This document shows positions 1-8,407 of a DNA stretch of 64,000 nt, piece after piece. The stretch lies in contig NZ_CP048630.1 of the NCBI RefSeq assembly GCF_010669125.1, positions 2,058,001 through 2,122,000 on the forward strand. Direction: 5' to 3'. The stretch is from Ancylobacter pratisalsi. GTDB lineage: Bacteria; Pseudomonadota; Alphaproteobacteria; Rhizobiales; Xanthobacteraceae. Position numbers and translations under genes: made by a program. Every line of letters begins with the position of its first letter. Within the stretch, counting starts at the first letter, position 1. The notes beneath the pieces were generated by a model. The model had not been told where the DNA came from. It was given only the letters and a program-made list of their open reading frames with translations, and made no database searches.

Positions 1-352
1 GCCGCACGGTCTGCACCAGCAGCACCGGGTCGGCCGGCTTCTCGATGAAGTCCCACGCGCCGGCCCTCAGCGCCTTCAGCGCCATCGGCACGTCGCCATG
101 GCCCGTCACCAGCACCACCGGGATCTCCGGGTCGAGCCGGCGCACCCCGTCGAGGAAGGCGAAGCCGTCCATGCCGGGCATGCGCACATCGGTCACGACC
201 ACGCCCTGGAATTCCGGCGACAGCGGCTTCACCGCCGCCCCCGAGCTGCCAAACGTCGCCACGGTCAGCCCGTCCAGCTCCAGCGTCTGGCCATAGGCCT
301 GGCGGACCTCCTCGTCGTCGTCCACCAGCAGCACATCGGGCGTGTTCTTCAT
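1..352 (-). CDS. Response regulator, receiver domain (partial; DctD/PgtA-like)
   Basis: The frame starts at ATG 352 and runs off the left edge of the window. The visible part is a CheY-like receiver domain: an acidic DDDEE cluster near residue 10, the phospho-acceptor Asp in VVVTDVRMPGMDG, the conserved Thr in VLVTGHGDV and the Lys in FIEKPADP. This domain would take phosphate from the kinase encoded just upstream, whose stop overlaps this start as ATGA. The KPADP ending and the kinase and binding-protein partners resemble the DctD/PgtA type, which normally carries AAA+ and Fis-type DNA-binding domains, but those parts lie outside the window. Receiver identity is firm; the output domain is inferred. 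Confidence 0.9.
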   Translation of the reverse strand, partial: MKNTPDVLLVDDDEEVRQAYGQTLELDGLTVATFGSSGAAVKPLSPEFQGVVVTDVRMPGMDGFAFLDGVRRLDPEIPVVLVTGHGDVPMALKALRAGAWDFIEKPADPVLLVQTVR

Positions 353-2274
353 GCGACCTCACGCAGTTCGATGGTGAAGGTGCTGCCGGCGGGCGAACTT
401 TCCTTCAGCAGCAGGCGGCCGCCGAAGTCGCGGATGATGTTGAACGACAGCGAAAGGCCGAGCCCGAGGCCCGCGCCCGGCGGCTTGGTGGTGAAGAACG
501 GATCGAAGATATCCGTTGCGAGCCCGCCCTCTATGCCGCTGCCGGTGTCGCTGATCGCGATGCTCACATGCTCCCCGTCGCGCCGGGCGTCGATCACGAT
601 CCGGCGCGTGTGCGCATCGCGCACCGCGTCCATCGCGTTGGCGATCAGGTTGACGACCACCTGTTCCAGCCGCACCTCCTCCGCCAGCACCAGCAGCCCC
701 GCCGGCACCGCGCGCACCACCTCGATCTGCTCGTCGGCGATGCGCTGGGCGAACAGCGACAGCGCGCCCTCGATCACCGCGTCGAGGCTCACCGTACCGA
801 TTTCCGGCTCGGGACGGCGCGCGAAGCGCTTCAGATGGGCGATGCTCTGGGCCATGCGCACGGTCAGCCCCTCGATGCGCGCCAGGCTGGTGGCGGCGTC
901 CTCGCCACGCCCGCGCGCCAGCAGCACCGCGCCATTATGGGCGTGGGAGCGGATCGCGGCGAGCGGCTGGTTCAGCTCATGGCCGATGCCGGCCGCCATC
1001 TGGCCGAGCGCGGCAAGCTTGGCGGACTGCACCAGTTCATCCCGCGTCTGGCGGAAGATCGCCAGCGCACGTGACAGCTCGTCCAGCTCGTCCTCGCCGA
1101 AATAGCCGTGTGTCGTCGGGGCCGGCAGGTCCACCGTGCCGCCGCCGGCAATGGCGCCGGCCGCCAGAGTGAGCCGCTCCAGCCGGGTGATCAGGCTGCG
1201 CCGGACATAAAACCACCCGACCAGCACGGCAACGCCGAGCGAGAGCACCGCAATGCCGAGCAGCAGGCTGCGCCCCACCACGATGGCCTCGGCGGCGCGC
1301 GCGGCGGCGGCGCGGGCATCGGTCTCGATCCGGCGGGCGACGGCGGCGATGTTGTCGCCCAGTTCCGCGGCGAGATCCCGGCTGGCGCCGAGCCGCGCCT
1401 GCACCTCCTCGGAGGCCGCGATCTCGGCGCCGCGCAGGCCCGGCAGGCCGCTCACCGCATTGGCGAGCGCGGCGAGGCGGGCCACGATCTGGCGCACGGT
1501 GATGCTGTCGGCCCACCCCTTGAGCCGTGTGCTCTCGACCACCAGCTCGTCCGCCGCTTCGCCAAGGAAATGCCCGGTCTGGCGCAAATCCTCGGGCGCG
1601 CGCACGCTCGCCACCTGCCCCAGCAGGCCGATCGACAGATGCGCCTGCGCGCTCAGGGCAAGGATCGCCTCGGTCTTGGCGGTCTCGTCGCGCAGCACGC
1701 GCTGGGCCGCCAACGCGGCCTCGCCCGCCTGCCCGACCTGTTCCAGCGCGGCGTGAATGTTGAAGCGCGCATCCTCCACCAGCGGCTCGACCTCGTCGAC
1801 GAGGTCGGCCTGCAGCCAGCGCAGTTCGTCGACAATGGCCCGGGTGCGGGTCTCGATATCGAAGCGGCGGCGGGCAGCGGCATCGACCACGTCGAGATTG
1901 GTGCCAAGCGCGTCGACCAGACGCCGCAGGGCACCGAAGCGGGCCGAGGCATCGCCGGCCGGCGCGGTGTCCAGCAGCGCGCGCAGATCGCCGAGGCGGG
2001 TTCGCGCCCGCGCCATCGCCGCGTCATGGGCGTCGCGGCGCTCGGCGGTGGCAAGTTCCGTCGCCGCCGCTGTGAGGCGTCCGCCGGCCTGCGAGAGCTG
2101 GGCGGCGAACACCAGCGCCGGCACGTGGCCGCGCGCGGTGGAATCCAGCTCCGAGGACAGCCGGGCATAGGACAGCCAGCCGACCATGCAGGCGACCACC
2201 GCCAGCGCGCCGACGCCGATGAAGGCGGCAAGAAGCCGCCCGCCGATACCGAAACGCGTCCCCTGCGCCCTCAT
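349..2274 (-). CDS. Sensor histidine kinase, DctB/PgtB-like
   Basis: 641-residue membrane sensor kinase. A transmembrane helix near residues 12-34 and a second near 331-357 enclose a long helical, Ala-rich periplasmic region. A HAMP-like linker follows. The H-box GHELNQPLAA has the phospho-accepting His at about 432, the N-box is NLIANAMDAV near 542, and the G-boxes are DTGSGIEGG near 576 and GLGLGLSLS near 602. All catalytic boxes look intact. The GHELNQPL form of the H-box is typical of DctB-type kinases. ATG 2274 overlaps the stop of the binding-protein gene by four bases, and its own stop overlaps the response regulator start, so the three genes should be translationally coupled. The ligand is unknown. 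Confidence 0.9.
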   Translation of the reverse strand: MRAQGTRFGIGGRLLAAFIGVGALAVVACMVGWLSYARLSSELDSTARGHVPALVFAAQLSQAGGRLTAAATELATAERRDAHDAAMARARTRLGDLRALLDTAPAGDASARFGALRRLVDALGTNLDVVDAAARRRFDIETRTRAIVDELRWLQADLVDEVEPLVEDARFNIHAALEQVGQAGEAALAAQRVLRDETAKTEAILALSAQAHLSIGLLGQVASVRAPEDLRQTGHFLGEAADELVVESTRLKGWADSITVRQIVARLAALANAVSGLPGLRGAEIAASEEVQARLGASRDLAAELGDNIAAVARRIETDARAAAARAAEAIVVGRSLLLGIAVLSLGVAVLVGWFYVRRSLITRLERLTLAAGAIAGGGTVDLPAPTTHGYFGEDELDELSRALAIFRQTRDELVQSAKLAALGQMAAGIGHELNQPLAAIRSHAHNGAVLLARGRGEDAATSLARIEGLTVRMAQSIAHLKRFARRPEPEIGTVSLDAVIEGALSLFAQRIADEQIEVVRAVPAGLLVLAEEVRLEQVVVNLIANAMDAVRDAHTRRIVIDARRDGEHVSIAISDTGSGIEGGLATDIFDPFFTTKPPGAGLGLGLSLSFNIIRDFGGRLLLKESSPAGSTFTIELREVA

Positions 2275-3644
2275 GGCGCGCCGTCCCCGGTCCGCAGCGC
2301 GGGCAGCCGGCCAAGCTCGACCAGCCGTCGCCGCGCGCCCGCCGCCGCATCATGCGCCGCATCGAGATTCTGCGCCGCCCAGTCGCGGATGCGGGTGGTG
2401 AGCCGGGTCTGCTCATCCGAGGCCGGCAGGCCGCGCGGCACCCGCACCAGTTTTACCGTGCTGGCGAGCGCCGCCGCCTCGCTTTCGCCGAACGGCATCT
2501 CACCGAGCAGCGCGCGCGCCTGCGTCACGCGTCTGGCGGCCTCGGTGTCGGAGGCGTCGCGCAGGCTGGTCTCGACCTCGTAGACCGTGCGCCAGATGTC
2601 GGCGGCCTGCGTCAGGCGAAAGGTGATCAGCTCGTCGAACAGGATGTTGACCAGCTCATAGCGCTGCGCCGAGCGGGCGGCGTTGAAACTCCACGTCGCC
2701 GCCTCGTCGCTGAGCGCGAACGGGTTGGGCCCGTCGGTCACGCCATCGGCATAGAATTCCGGACGGATCGGCTGGCGCCCGATCGCGGGGTCGAGCAGCA
2801 GAAGCTGGCCGGGCACCGAGAGCAGGAAATCGACGAAGGCGTTCGCGGCCTCGATATTCGACGCCTCCTTCAGCAGCGCGATGCTGGCGGGGGTGAACAC
2901 CTTCTGGTCGGGAAAGCTGAATTTTACCGGCGCGTCGGCCAGTTCCACCGGCTGGGCCAGGAAATCGATGGTGATGCCGATGCCGAAGCGTCCGCGCGCG
3001 ACGCCGGCCGAAACGCCGAAGCTGCGCGCGGTGACGGTGGCGAGATTGCCACCGACCTGCCGCCACACCGCCCAGCCCCGCGCCCAGCCTTCCGCCTGCA
3101 ACAGCGCTTCGACCATGAGGTGGGTGGTGCCCGAGCGCGAGGGCGAGGAGATGCCGATATGGCCGTGATAGACCGGCGCCGTCAGGTCGCGCCAGCGCCG
3201 CGGCACGGCAAGGCCCTGGCGCGCGAGATAGGCCTCGTTCCAGACCACGCCGTAGCCCGACAGCGCGAAGCCGAGATACATATCGTTGGGATCATTGACC
3301 GGATAGCCGGCCACCACCGGCGGGGTGCCGGTGTCGCGCGGCGCCAGCGGGGCGAGCCGACCTTCCATTTTCAGCAGCTCGAACGCGTCGGGGGCGGACG
3401 CCCAGAACAGGTCGGCGTCGAGCCGCTTGCCGCCCGTGATCAGCGCCACCGCCGCGGTGGTCTTGCGCTGCACGAACTCGATCTCGATGTCCGGCCGTGC
3501 CGCGTGGAACGCGGTGCGGTACTTCTCGATCATCGAGGGCGGGAACGAGGTGACGATGCGCAGCGCCCGCGCATGGGCCGGCCACGCCGCCGCCATCAGC
3601 GCGCAGGCGCCGATAATGGCTAAAGCTGCGGTGCGGAACTTCAC
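2271..3644 (-). CDS. Periplasmic solute-binding protein, PgtC-like
   Basis: 457 residues from a GTG start at 3644, preceded by a GGGAG-type ribosome-binding site. A Sec signal peptide (hydrophobic core about residues 5-22, likely cut after AHA) precedes a family-1 iron/phosphate-type binding fold (LRIVTSFPPS, DADLFWASAPDAFELL). The protein is longer than the roughly 340 residues usual for this fold, with an extra helical C-terminal part. It is the first gene of a set with a kinase and a regulator. In enteric PgtABC the binding protein PgtC works with kinase PgtB to sense external phosphoglycerate. By analogy this protein may deliver a ligand signal to the kinase rather than feed a transporter; no permease lies nearby. 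The ligand cannot be read from sequence. Confidence 0.8.
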   Translation of the reverse strand: MKFRTAALAIIGACALMAAAWPAHARALRIVTSFPPSMIEKYRTAFHAARPDIEIEFVQRKTTAAVALITGGKRLDADLFWASAPDAFELLKMEGRLAPLAPRDTGTPPVVAGYPVNDPNDMYLGFALSGYGVVWNEAYLARQGLAVPRRWRDLTAPVYHGHIGISSPSRSGTTHLMVEALLQAEGWARGWAVWRQVGGNLATVTARSFGVSAGVARGRFGIGITIDFLAQPVELADAPVKFSFPDQKVFTPASIALLKEASNIEAANAFVDFLLSVPGQLLLLDPAIGRQPIRPEFYADGVTDGPNPFALSDEAATWSFNAARSAQRYELVNILFDELITFRLTQAADIWRTVYEVETSLRDASDTEAARRVTQARALLGEMPFGESEAAALASTVKLVRVPRGLPASDEQTRLTTRIRDWAAQNLDAAHDAAAGARRRLVELGRLPALRTGDGAP

Positions 3645-3725
3645 CGCCTTCTCCCGGAACTGTGACGTTTCTCGTTATCGCCACCTTCCCCGGAACGCCG
3701 CGAACTCGCAACCGCCCTTATTCCC

Positions 3726-4598
3726 CTAGGGTACGCCGTCCCCCACCGACACGGTGGCGGTGAGGCCGGCTACCAGCCGCGCATCGTCGGGCACATGGTC
3801 GAAGGCGATGCGCACCGGCACACGCTGGGCAAGGCGCACCCAGCTGAAGGTGGGGTTGATGTTGGCAAGCAGCCCGGTGCCGACCGTGCGCTCGCGGTCC
3901 TCGATGCCGGCCGCGATGCTCTCCACATGGCCATCAAGCGGCGTCGCCTGTCCCATCAGATGGATCGACACCGGCGCGCCGACATCGATCCGGGCGAGCT
4001 TGGTCTCCTCGAAATAGCCCTCCACCCGCAGCGAATCGGTATCGACCAGCGCCACCTTCGCCGTGCCGGCGGTCAGGTAGTCGCCGGGCCTCAGGCTGAG
4101 ATTGGTGAGAGTGCCGTTCACCGGGGCCTTCACCTCGGCGCGCTCCAGATTGAGACGGGCGAGATCCCGTTCGGCGCGGGCCTGGCGCAGGCTGGCCTCG
4201 GCCTCGGCCTCCTCCATGCGCATCTGCTCGGTCTTCTGCTCGGAGACGACGTCCTTCAGCTTCTCGTAGCGCGCGCGGTCGCGCCGCGCCTGGTCCAGCG
4301 CCGCCTCCCGGCCGGCCACCACCGCCTCGGCCTGATCCAGCGCGATGGCGAAGCGGGCGCGGTCGATGCGGAAGAGAACATCCCCCTTCTTCACCGCCTG
4401 ATTGTCATGGACCAGCACCTCGCTGACGAAGCCGGAGACGTCCGGCGCCACGCCGACAATGTCCGCGCGCACCTTGGCGTCGCGGGTCCACGGTTCGTCC
4501 ATGTAATGCGCCCACAGCCCGCGTCCCGCGCCAAGCGCGGCGACGACGATGAGGCAGGTGAGGGTGACGCGAAGCGCGCCGCGCGGTGAAAAGGTCAT
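3726..4598 (-). CDS. HlyD/AaeA-type membrane fusion protein
   Basis: 290-residue periplasmic adaptor of a FUSC-type efflux pump. One N-terminal membrane helix (ALRVTLTCLIVVAAL) is followed by the lipoyl/barrel-sandwich half (VAPDVSGFVSEVLVHDNQAVKKGDVLF), a helical hairpin rich in Ala, Arg and Glu, and the second half (VKAPVNGTLTNLSLRPGDYL). A longer open frame extends to 4703, but ATG 4598 is chosen because it overlaps the DUF1656 stop as ATGA. Together with DUF1656 and the FUSC protein it matches the AaeXAB arrangement, which exports aromatic carboxylic acids in E. coli. The substrate here is not known. Confidence 0.85.
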   Translation of the reverse strand: MTFSPRGALRVTLTCLIVVAALGAGRGLWAHYMDEPWTRDAKVRADIVGVAPDVSGFVSEVLVHDNQAVKKGDVLFRIDRARFAIALDQAEAVVAGREAALDQARRDRARYEKLKDVVSEQKTEQMRMEEAEAEASLRQARAERDLARLNLERAEVKAPVNGTLTNLSLRPGDYLTAGTAKVALVDTDSLRVEGYFEETKLARIDVGAPVSIHLMGQATPLDGHVESIAAGIEDRERTVGTGLLANINPTFSWVRLAQRVPVRIAFDHVPDDARLVAGLTATVSVGDGVP

Positions 4599-4804
4599 GA
4601 AAACCACCATTGCGACAGCAGGGACATGCCCTGCAGCAGCACCAGATAGAGGGCGATATCGAACAGCCCGCGATGCCAGATCAGGGAATAGGCGCCGAAC
4701 CACGCCAGCACGCGCCGCACCAGAAGGCTCAGCGGCAGGGTGAGGAACATCAGCGCCAGCAGGCTCGGCAGGTAGACCCCGTACATGTCGATTTCAGCGG
4801 GCAT
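4595..4804 (-). CDS. DUF1656 family small membrane protein (AaeX-like)
   Basis: 69-residue inner-membrane protein with two hydrophobic helices (about residues 10-27 and 45-62) separated by the basic stretch VRRVLAW. It starts MPAEIDMYGVYLPS, a typical DUF1656/AaeX beginning in which the protein is placed against the membrane near the pump. The start at 4804 lies five bases after the FUSC stop and the stop overlaps the fusion-protein start. These proteins are consistently found between FUSC pumps and their fusion proteins; their exact role is not established. Confidence 0.85.
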   Translation of the reverse strand: MPAEIDMYGVYLPSLLALMFLTLPLSLLVRRVLAWFGAYSLIWHRGLFDIALYLVLLQGMSLLSQWWFS

Positions 4805-4808
4805 CGGG

Positions 4809-6872
4809 CTACTCCGCCGCCATCGGCAGCACGACCGGCGCACGCTCCGGCACGAAGCGGCCGGCGGGGCCCGGCACCTGGGGAAACAGCACACGGCGCA
4901 GCCCCACCAGCGCGTCCAGCGCCCGGCGCGCCGGGCCGCTATTCTCGCGCGCGGCAAGGCGAAGCGCCTGGTCGAGCCCGTCGCAGATCGGCTCGGGCGG
5001 GGCGATGTGGCGCCCGCCCGCGACCCGGTCGCGATAGAGCGCGGCGAGGTCGGCGAGCACCGTCTCGATCGCCGCGCGGGCCTCACGGTTCATGCCGCGC
5101 CGGGTGTTCTGCAGCTCCACGATGTTGAAGCCGGCGCGCACATCGGCGAAACCGTCCACCTTCGCCAGCTCCCGGCCGTCGAGCGTGGCGAGCCGGGGCA
5201 CCAGCTGGCCGAGACGGTCCAGCATGCGGCCGGCGAGTTTCTGGGGGTCGCCGCGCTGGCGCCCCTCGGCCATGTCGGCGAGATCGCTCCAGCCCGCGCG
5301 CACCAGCCGCCGCGCGGCGATCTCCGCGCCGAACGGCCGGGTGGCGAGGGTCCACACATAGGCGAACCCCAGCCCCGCCATCGCCGCCCAGCCCTGATTG
5401 GCGAAGCTGGCGAAATCCACGCCGTAGCGGTTCTGCAGCGCGACAAAGGAGGCGGTGTTCACACCCAGCAGCAGGCCGAACATGGTGAGCTTGGGGCGCG
5501 TCATCAAAAGGCCGACCAGCAGGAAGGGCGGCGCGAAGACCAGCACCAGCATCTCGAAGTCGTGCACCTGCGGCAGGATGCCGAACAGATAGACGCCGGC
5601 CACGACAAGGCTGACGCCGCTCCACACCGTCATCGAGCGGATCAGCGGCGCGGGTCGGTCGAGCGAGGCGAAGAAGGAACAGGCCACCGCCGTCATCATC
5701 ACCGCGCCGGCACCTTCGGACCAGCCGGTGGTGATCCAGAACGCGCAGACGACCAGAATGGCGAGGACGCAGGAACCGGCGGAGAACGCCATCAGGCCAA
5801 GGTCGTAATGGCGTGCCCGCGCCACCGCGCCGCGATGGCGAAAACGCGGGCGCCAGGGACCGGCCTGCCGGCCGCGCTCGATATCGGCCTTCAGGCTCAG
5901 GCAGTCGCTCCACAGCGCCACGATCTCGGCGAGCCTGTCGAGCGCGCTGGCGCGCATCAGCGCGTCCCAATCGGCGGCGTGGGACGGGCGACGGGCGACC
6001 ATGGCGGCAATCAGCGCGTCGCCATGGTCAGGGTCGGCATCGCGGCCGCGTGCCAGCCAGTCGGCCACGCGGGCCAGCAGCGTTGAAAGGTCTTGCGGCA
6101 GCGCGCCTTCCTGCCCCTTCAGCGCGTGGAGCCGGTCGGCGAGGGAGGACAGCAGCGGCAGCAGCATGAGCAGCCGCCCGCGCAGTTCCCGCGCATGGCG
6201 CGCCACGTCGCGCGTGGCCGCGTCATAGGAAAGCTGGCTGATGATCAGGTCGAGCCCGGCGATGTCGGCGGCGAGCGCCTGCCGGCGCAGCGGCGTCACG
6301 GGTAGCGCGCCCTCGCCGCGCAGGATCTCGCCGGCCCAGGAGGCGGCATCGTCCAGCCAGCCGGCGATACGCGCGGAAAGCGCGGTGCCGACGCTGGTGG
6401 GAAACAGCACGGTGCCGACCAGCGACGCGCAGGTGATGCCGATGATGATCTCCTCGCTGCGCGCCAGCGCGATGTCGAAGATCTGGTCCGGCGCACCGAC
6501 TTCCGGCAGCGCGATCAACGGCAGGCTGTAGCCGGCCAGCATGAACACATAGCTGCGCGGCGAACGGTCGAGCATCGAGATGTAGAGCAGGCACCCGGTC
6601 CAGAGCGCGACCACGAGGCTCAGCAGTTCCGGCGCGTTGATGAACAGCGGCACCAGAAACACCGCCGCGCCGGCACCGATCAGCGTGCCTAGCGCGCGGT
6701 ACAGCCCCTTCGAGCTGGTCGCCGCGGCCAGCGGGTTGGCGACGATATACACCGCCGCCATCGCCCAGTAGGGACGCGGCAGGTCGAAGGCGAGCGCGAT
6801 GTAGAGCGCCAGCATGGAGGCGAGGAAGGCCTTGCCGGAAAACAGCCAGTCCCGCCATGACGGAAGCGTCAC
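4809..6872 (-). CDS. FUSC family efflux pump, AaeB-like
   Basis: 687-residue inner-membrane transporter. It has the two-repeat FUSC layout: an N-terminal membrane block beginning LASMLALYIALAFDLPRPYWAM, a cytoplasmic helical region around residues 170-340, a second membrane block starting near YDLGLMAFSAGSCVLAILVV, and a cytoplasmic C-terminal part. The start is GTG 6872, overlapping the MarR stop as GTGA. With the DUF1656 protein and the fusion protein downstream it forms a complete AaeXAB-like pump. The family exports aromatic acids and related compounds using the proton gradient; the actual substrate is inferred only by family. Confidence 0.88.
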   Translation of the reverse strand: MTLPSWRDWLFSGKAFLASMLALYIALAFDLPRPYWAMAAVYIVANPLAAATSSKGLYRALGTLIGAGAAVFLVPLFINAPELLSLVVALWTGCLLYISMLDRSPRSYVFMLAGYSLPLIALPEVGAPDQIFDIALARSEEIIIGITCASLVGTVLFPTSVGTALSARIAGWLDDAASWAGEILRGEGALPVTPLRRQALAADIAGLDLIISQLSYDAATRDVARHARELRGRLLMLLPLLSSLADRLHALKGQEGALPQDLSTLLARVADWLARGRDADPDHGDALIAAMVARRPSHAADWDALMRASALDRLAEIVALWSDCLSLKADIERGRQAGPWRPRFRHRGAVARARHYDLGLMAFSAGSCVLAILVVCAFWITTGWSEGAGAVMMTAVACSFFASLDRPAPLIRSMTVWSGVSLVVAGVYLFGILPQVHDFEMLVLVFAPPFLLVGLLMTRPKLTMFGLLLGVNTASFVALQNRYGVDFASFANQGWAAMAGLGFAYVWTLATRPFGAEIAARRLVRAGWSDLADMAEGRQRGDPQKLAGRMLDRLGQLVPRLATLDGRELAKVDGFADVRAGFNIVELQNTRRGMNREARAAIETVLADLAALYRDRVAGGRHIAPPEPICDGLDQALRLAARENSGPARRALDALVGLRRVLFPQVPGPAGRFVPERAPVVLPMAAE

Positions 6873-7327
6873 GACGGCACCTCGTCCGCCGTCTGTGCGA
6901 AGGCTTCGTCGAAGGCGCCCAGCACACGCAGAGCCGCTTCGAGGTCGGACCGGCTGACCCCGGCCAGCACCCGCTCGCGCAGGTCCCCCAGCAGGTTCTC
7001 GATCCGGCCGGCCAGCGCTTCACCCGCGGGCGTGAGCCAGATCGTCTTGGCGCGGCGGTCGGTGGGGTCGTCCCGGCGCTCGATGAGGCCAGAGACGGCG
7101 AGCTGGTCGAGCAGGCGCACCAGCGAGGGCCCCTCGATCCCGACATGGCCCGCCAGCGTCACCTGCCGCACGCCGCCGCCCAGACGCCCGGTCCACAGCA
7201 ACGGCGCGGCGCAGGCCTCCGAGATACCGAAATCCGTCAGCTGGCGCTCGGCCAGCCGCCGCCATTGCCGGCCGGCCAGCAGGAGTTGCGCGGTCAAGGC
7301 CCGCTGCAGGGGGATATTTTCATTCAT
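6869..7327 (-). CDS. MarR family transcriptional regulator
   Basis: 152-residue winged-helix regulator: a helix-turn-helix around VTLAGHVGIEGPSLVRLLDQL and the wing RRDDPTDRRAKTIWLT, which is the MarR signature (D-x-R-x-K). It heads the pump operon and its stop overlaps the FUSC start, so it very likely represses its own operon and releases DNA when a phenolic or carboxylate ligand binds. ATG 7327 is the first Met and the upstream sequence is AT-rich, as expected for a promoter. Confidence 0.88.
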   Translation of the reverse strand: MNENIPLQRALTAQLLLAGRQWRRLAERQLTDFGISEACAAPLLWTGRLGGGVRQVTLAGHVGIEGPSLVRLLDQLAVSGLIERRDDPTDRRAKTIWLTPAGEALAGRIENLLGDLRERVLAGVSRSDLEAALRVLGAFDEAFAQTADEVPS

Positions 7328-7344
7328 TCCAAATTAATAGCAAA

Positions 7345-7366
7345 CGAATTATATTCTCGCAATTCG
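7345..7366. promoter_or_regulatory. AT-rich inverted repeat upstream of marR
   Basis: CGAATT-N10-AATTCG lies 18 to 39 bases upstream of the MarR start, in the most AT-rich part of the 255-base gap to the divergent glutathione transferase gene. Such a repeat between a MarR gene and its divergent neighbour is a reasonable operator candidate. MarR sites cannot be assigned reliably by eye. Confidence 0.3.
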
Positions 7367-7582
7367 ATTTTACGTGATGCCGGGCAAGGCCCGTCAGCAA
7401 GGCGCGTCAGCCAGTCCCGCGGCGCGCGGGCCGGACTGCCGGGGTCATGTGGCAAGCGGCGCGGCACCTCCGGTGCGGGGCAATCGCTCCCGGCGATTGA
7501 AATACGCCCCGCGCATCGCCATTGATTCAGGCGACACCGCCGCGCCACGCGCCCGCGGTCCCTTGCCCTTCAGGAGTTCCCC

Positions 7583-8287
7583 ATGCCGGATCTGACCGCC
7601 TTCCCCGTCGCGACGCGCTGGCCTGCCCGCCATCCCGACCGCCTCCAGCTCTATTCCTTGCCCACGCCCAACGGGGTGAAGGTCTCGATCATGCTGGAGG
7701 AGACCGGCCTGCCCTATGAGGCGCACACCATCAATATCGGGGCTGACGAGACCTGGACGCCGGAATTCCTCGCGCTCAATCCCAACGGCAAGATCCCCGC
7801 GATCCTCGACCCCAATGGGCCGGGCGGCGCGCCGCTGGCGCTGTTCGAATCGGGCGCCATCCTGGTCTATCTCGCGGAGAAGACCGGAAAATTCCTGCCG
7901 GAGGACCCGGCCGCGCGTTACGAGACCCTCCAGTGGGTGATGTGGCAGATGGCGGGCCTCGGCCCGATGTTCGGCCAGCTCGGCTTCTTCCACAAATTCG
8001 CCGGCCGCGACTATGAGGACAAGCGCCCGCGTGACCGCTACGCCAAGGAAAGCGCGCGCCTGATCCGGGTGCTGGAGACCCGCCTGGAAGGGCGCGACTG
8101 GATCATGGGCGCGGACTACACCATCGCCGACATCGCCCTGCTCGGCTGGGTGCGCAATCTCGTCGGCTTCTACGGTGCGGGCGAGCTTGTCGGCTATGAC
8201 GAACTGGTCAACGTGCCCGCCTGGCTGGCGCGCGGCCTCGCCCGCCCGGCGGTGCAGCGCGGGCTGGAGATCCCGCCGCGCCCCTGA
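7583..8287 (+). CDS. Glutathione S-transferase (YfcG/Ure2p-like, nu class)
   Basis: 234-residue cytosolic enzyme. The thioredoxin-like N-terminal domain (LQLYSLPTPNGVKVSIMLEE, NPNGKIPAI with the cis-Pro, FESGAILVYLAEKTG) is followed by the all-helical C-terminal domain (MGADYTIADIALLGWV with the N-capping Asp). TPNGVKV in place of a catalytic Tyr or Ser is typical of the nu-class YfcG/YghU enzymes, which use Thr/Asn and show disulfide-bond reductase activity. A clear AGGAG lies eight bases before the ATG. It is divergent from the MarR efflux operon. Confidence 0.88.
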   Translation: MPDLTAFPVATRWPARHPDRLQLYSLPTPNGVKVSIMLEETGLPYEAHTINIGADETWTPEFLALNPNGKIPAILDPNGPGGAPLALFESGAILVYLAEKTGKFLPEDPAARYETLQWVMWQMAGLGPMFGQLGFFHKFAGRDYEDKRPRDRYAKESARLIRVLETRLEGRDWIMGADYTIADIALLGWVRNLVGFYGAGELVGYDELVNVPAWLARGLARPAVQRGLEIPPRP

Positions 8288-8407
8288 TGCGTATGACAAG
8301 GCGGGGGTGCGCCACGGCACCCCCGTAGCCGCTGTGGCGGCGTGGCCGATTTGGCCTATAAGCTCGGAGGCCGATTGTCCGGCCGAAATTCAGGCGAGGG
8401 AGTGCCG

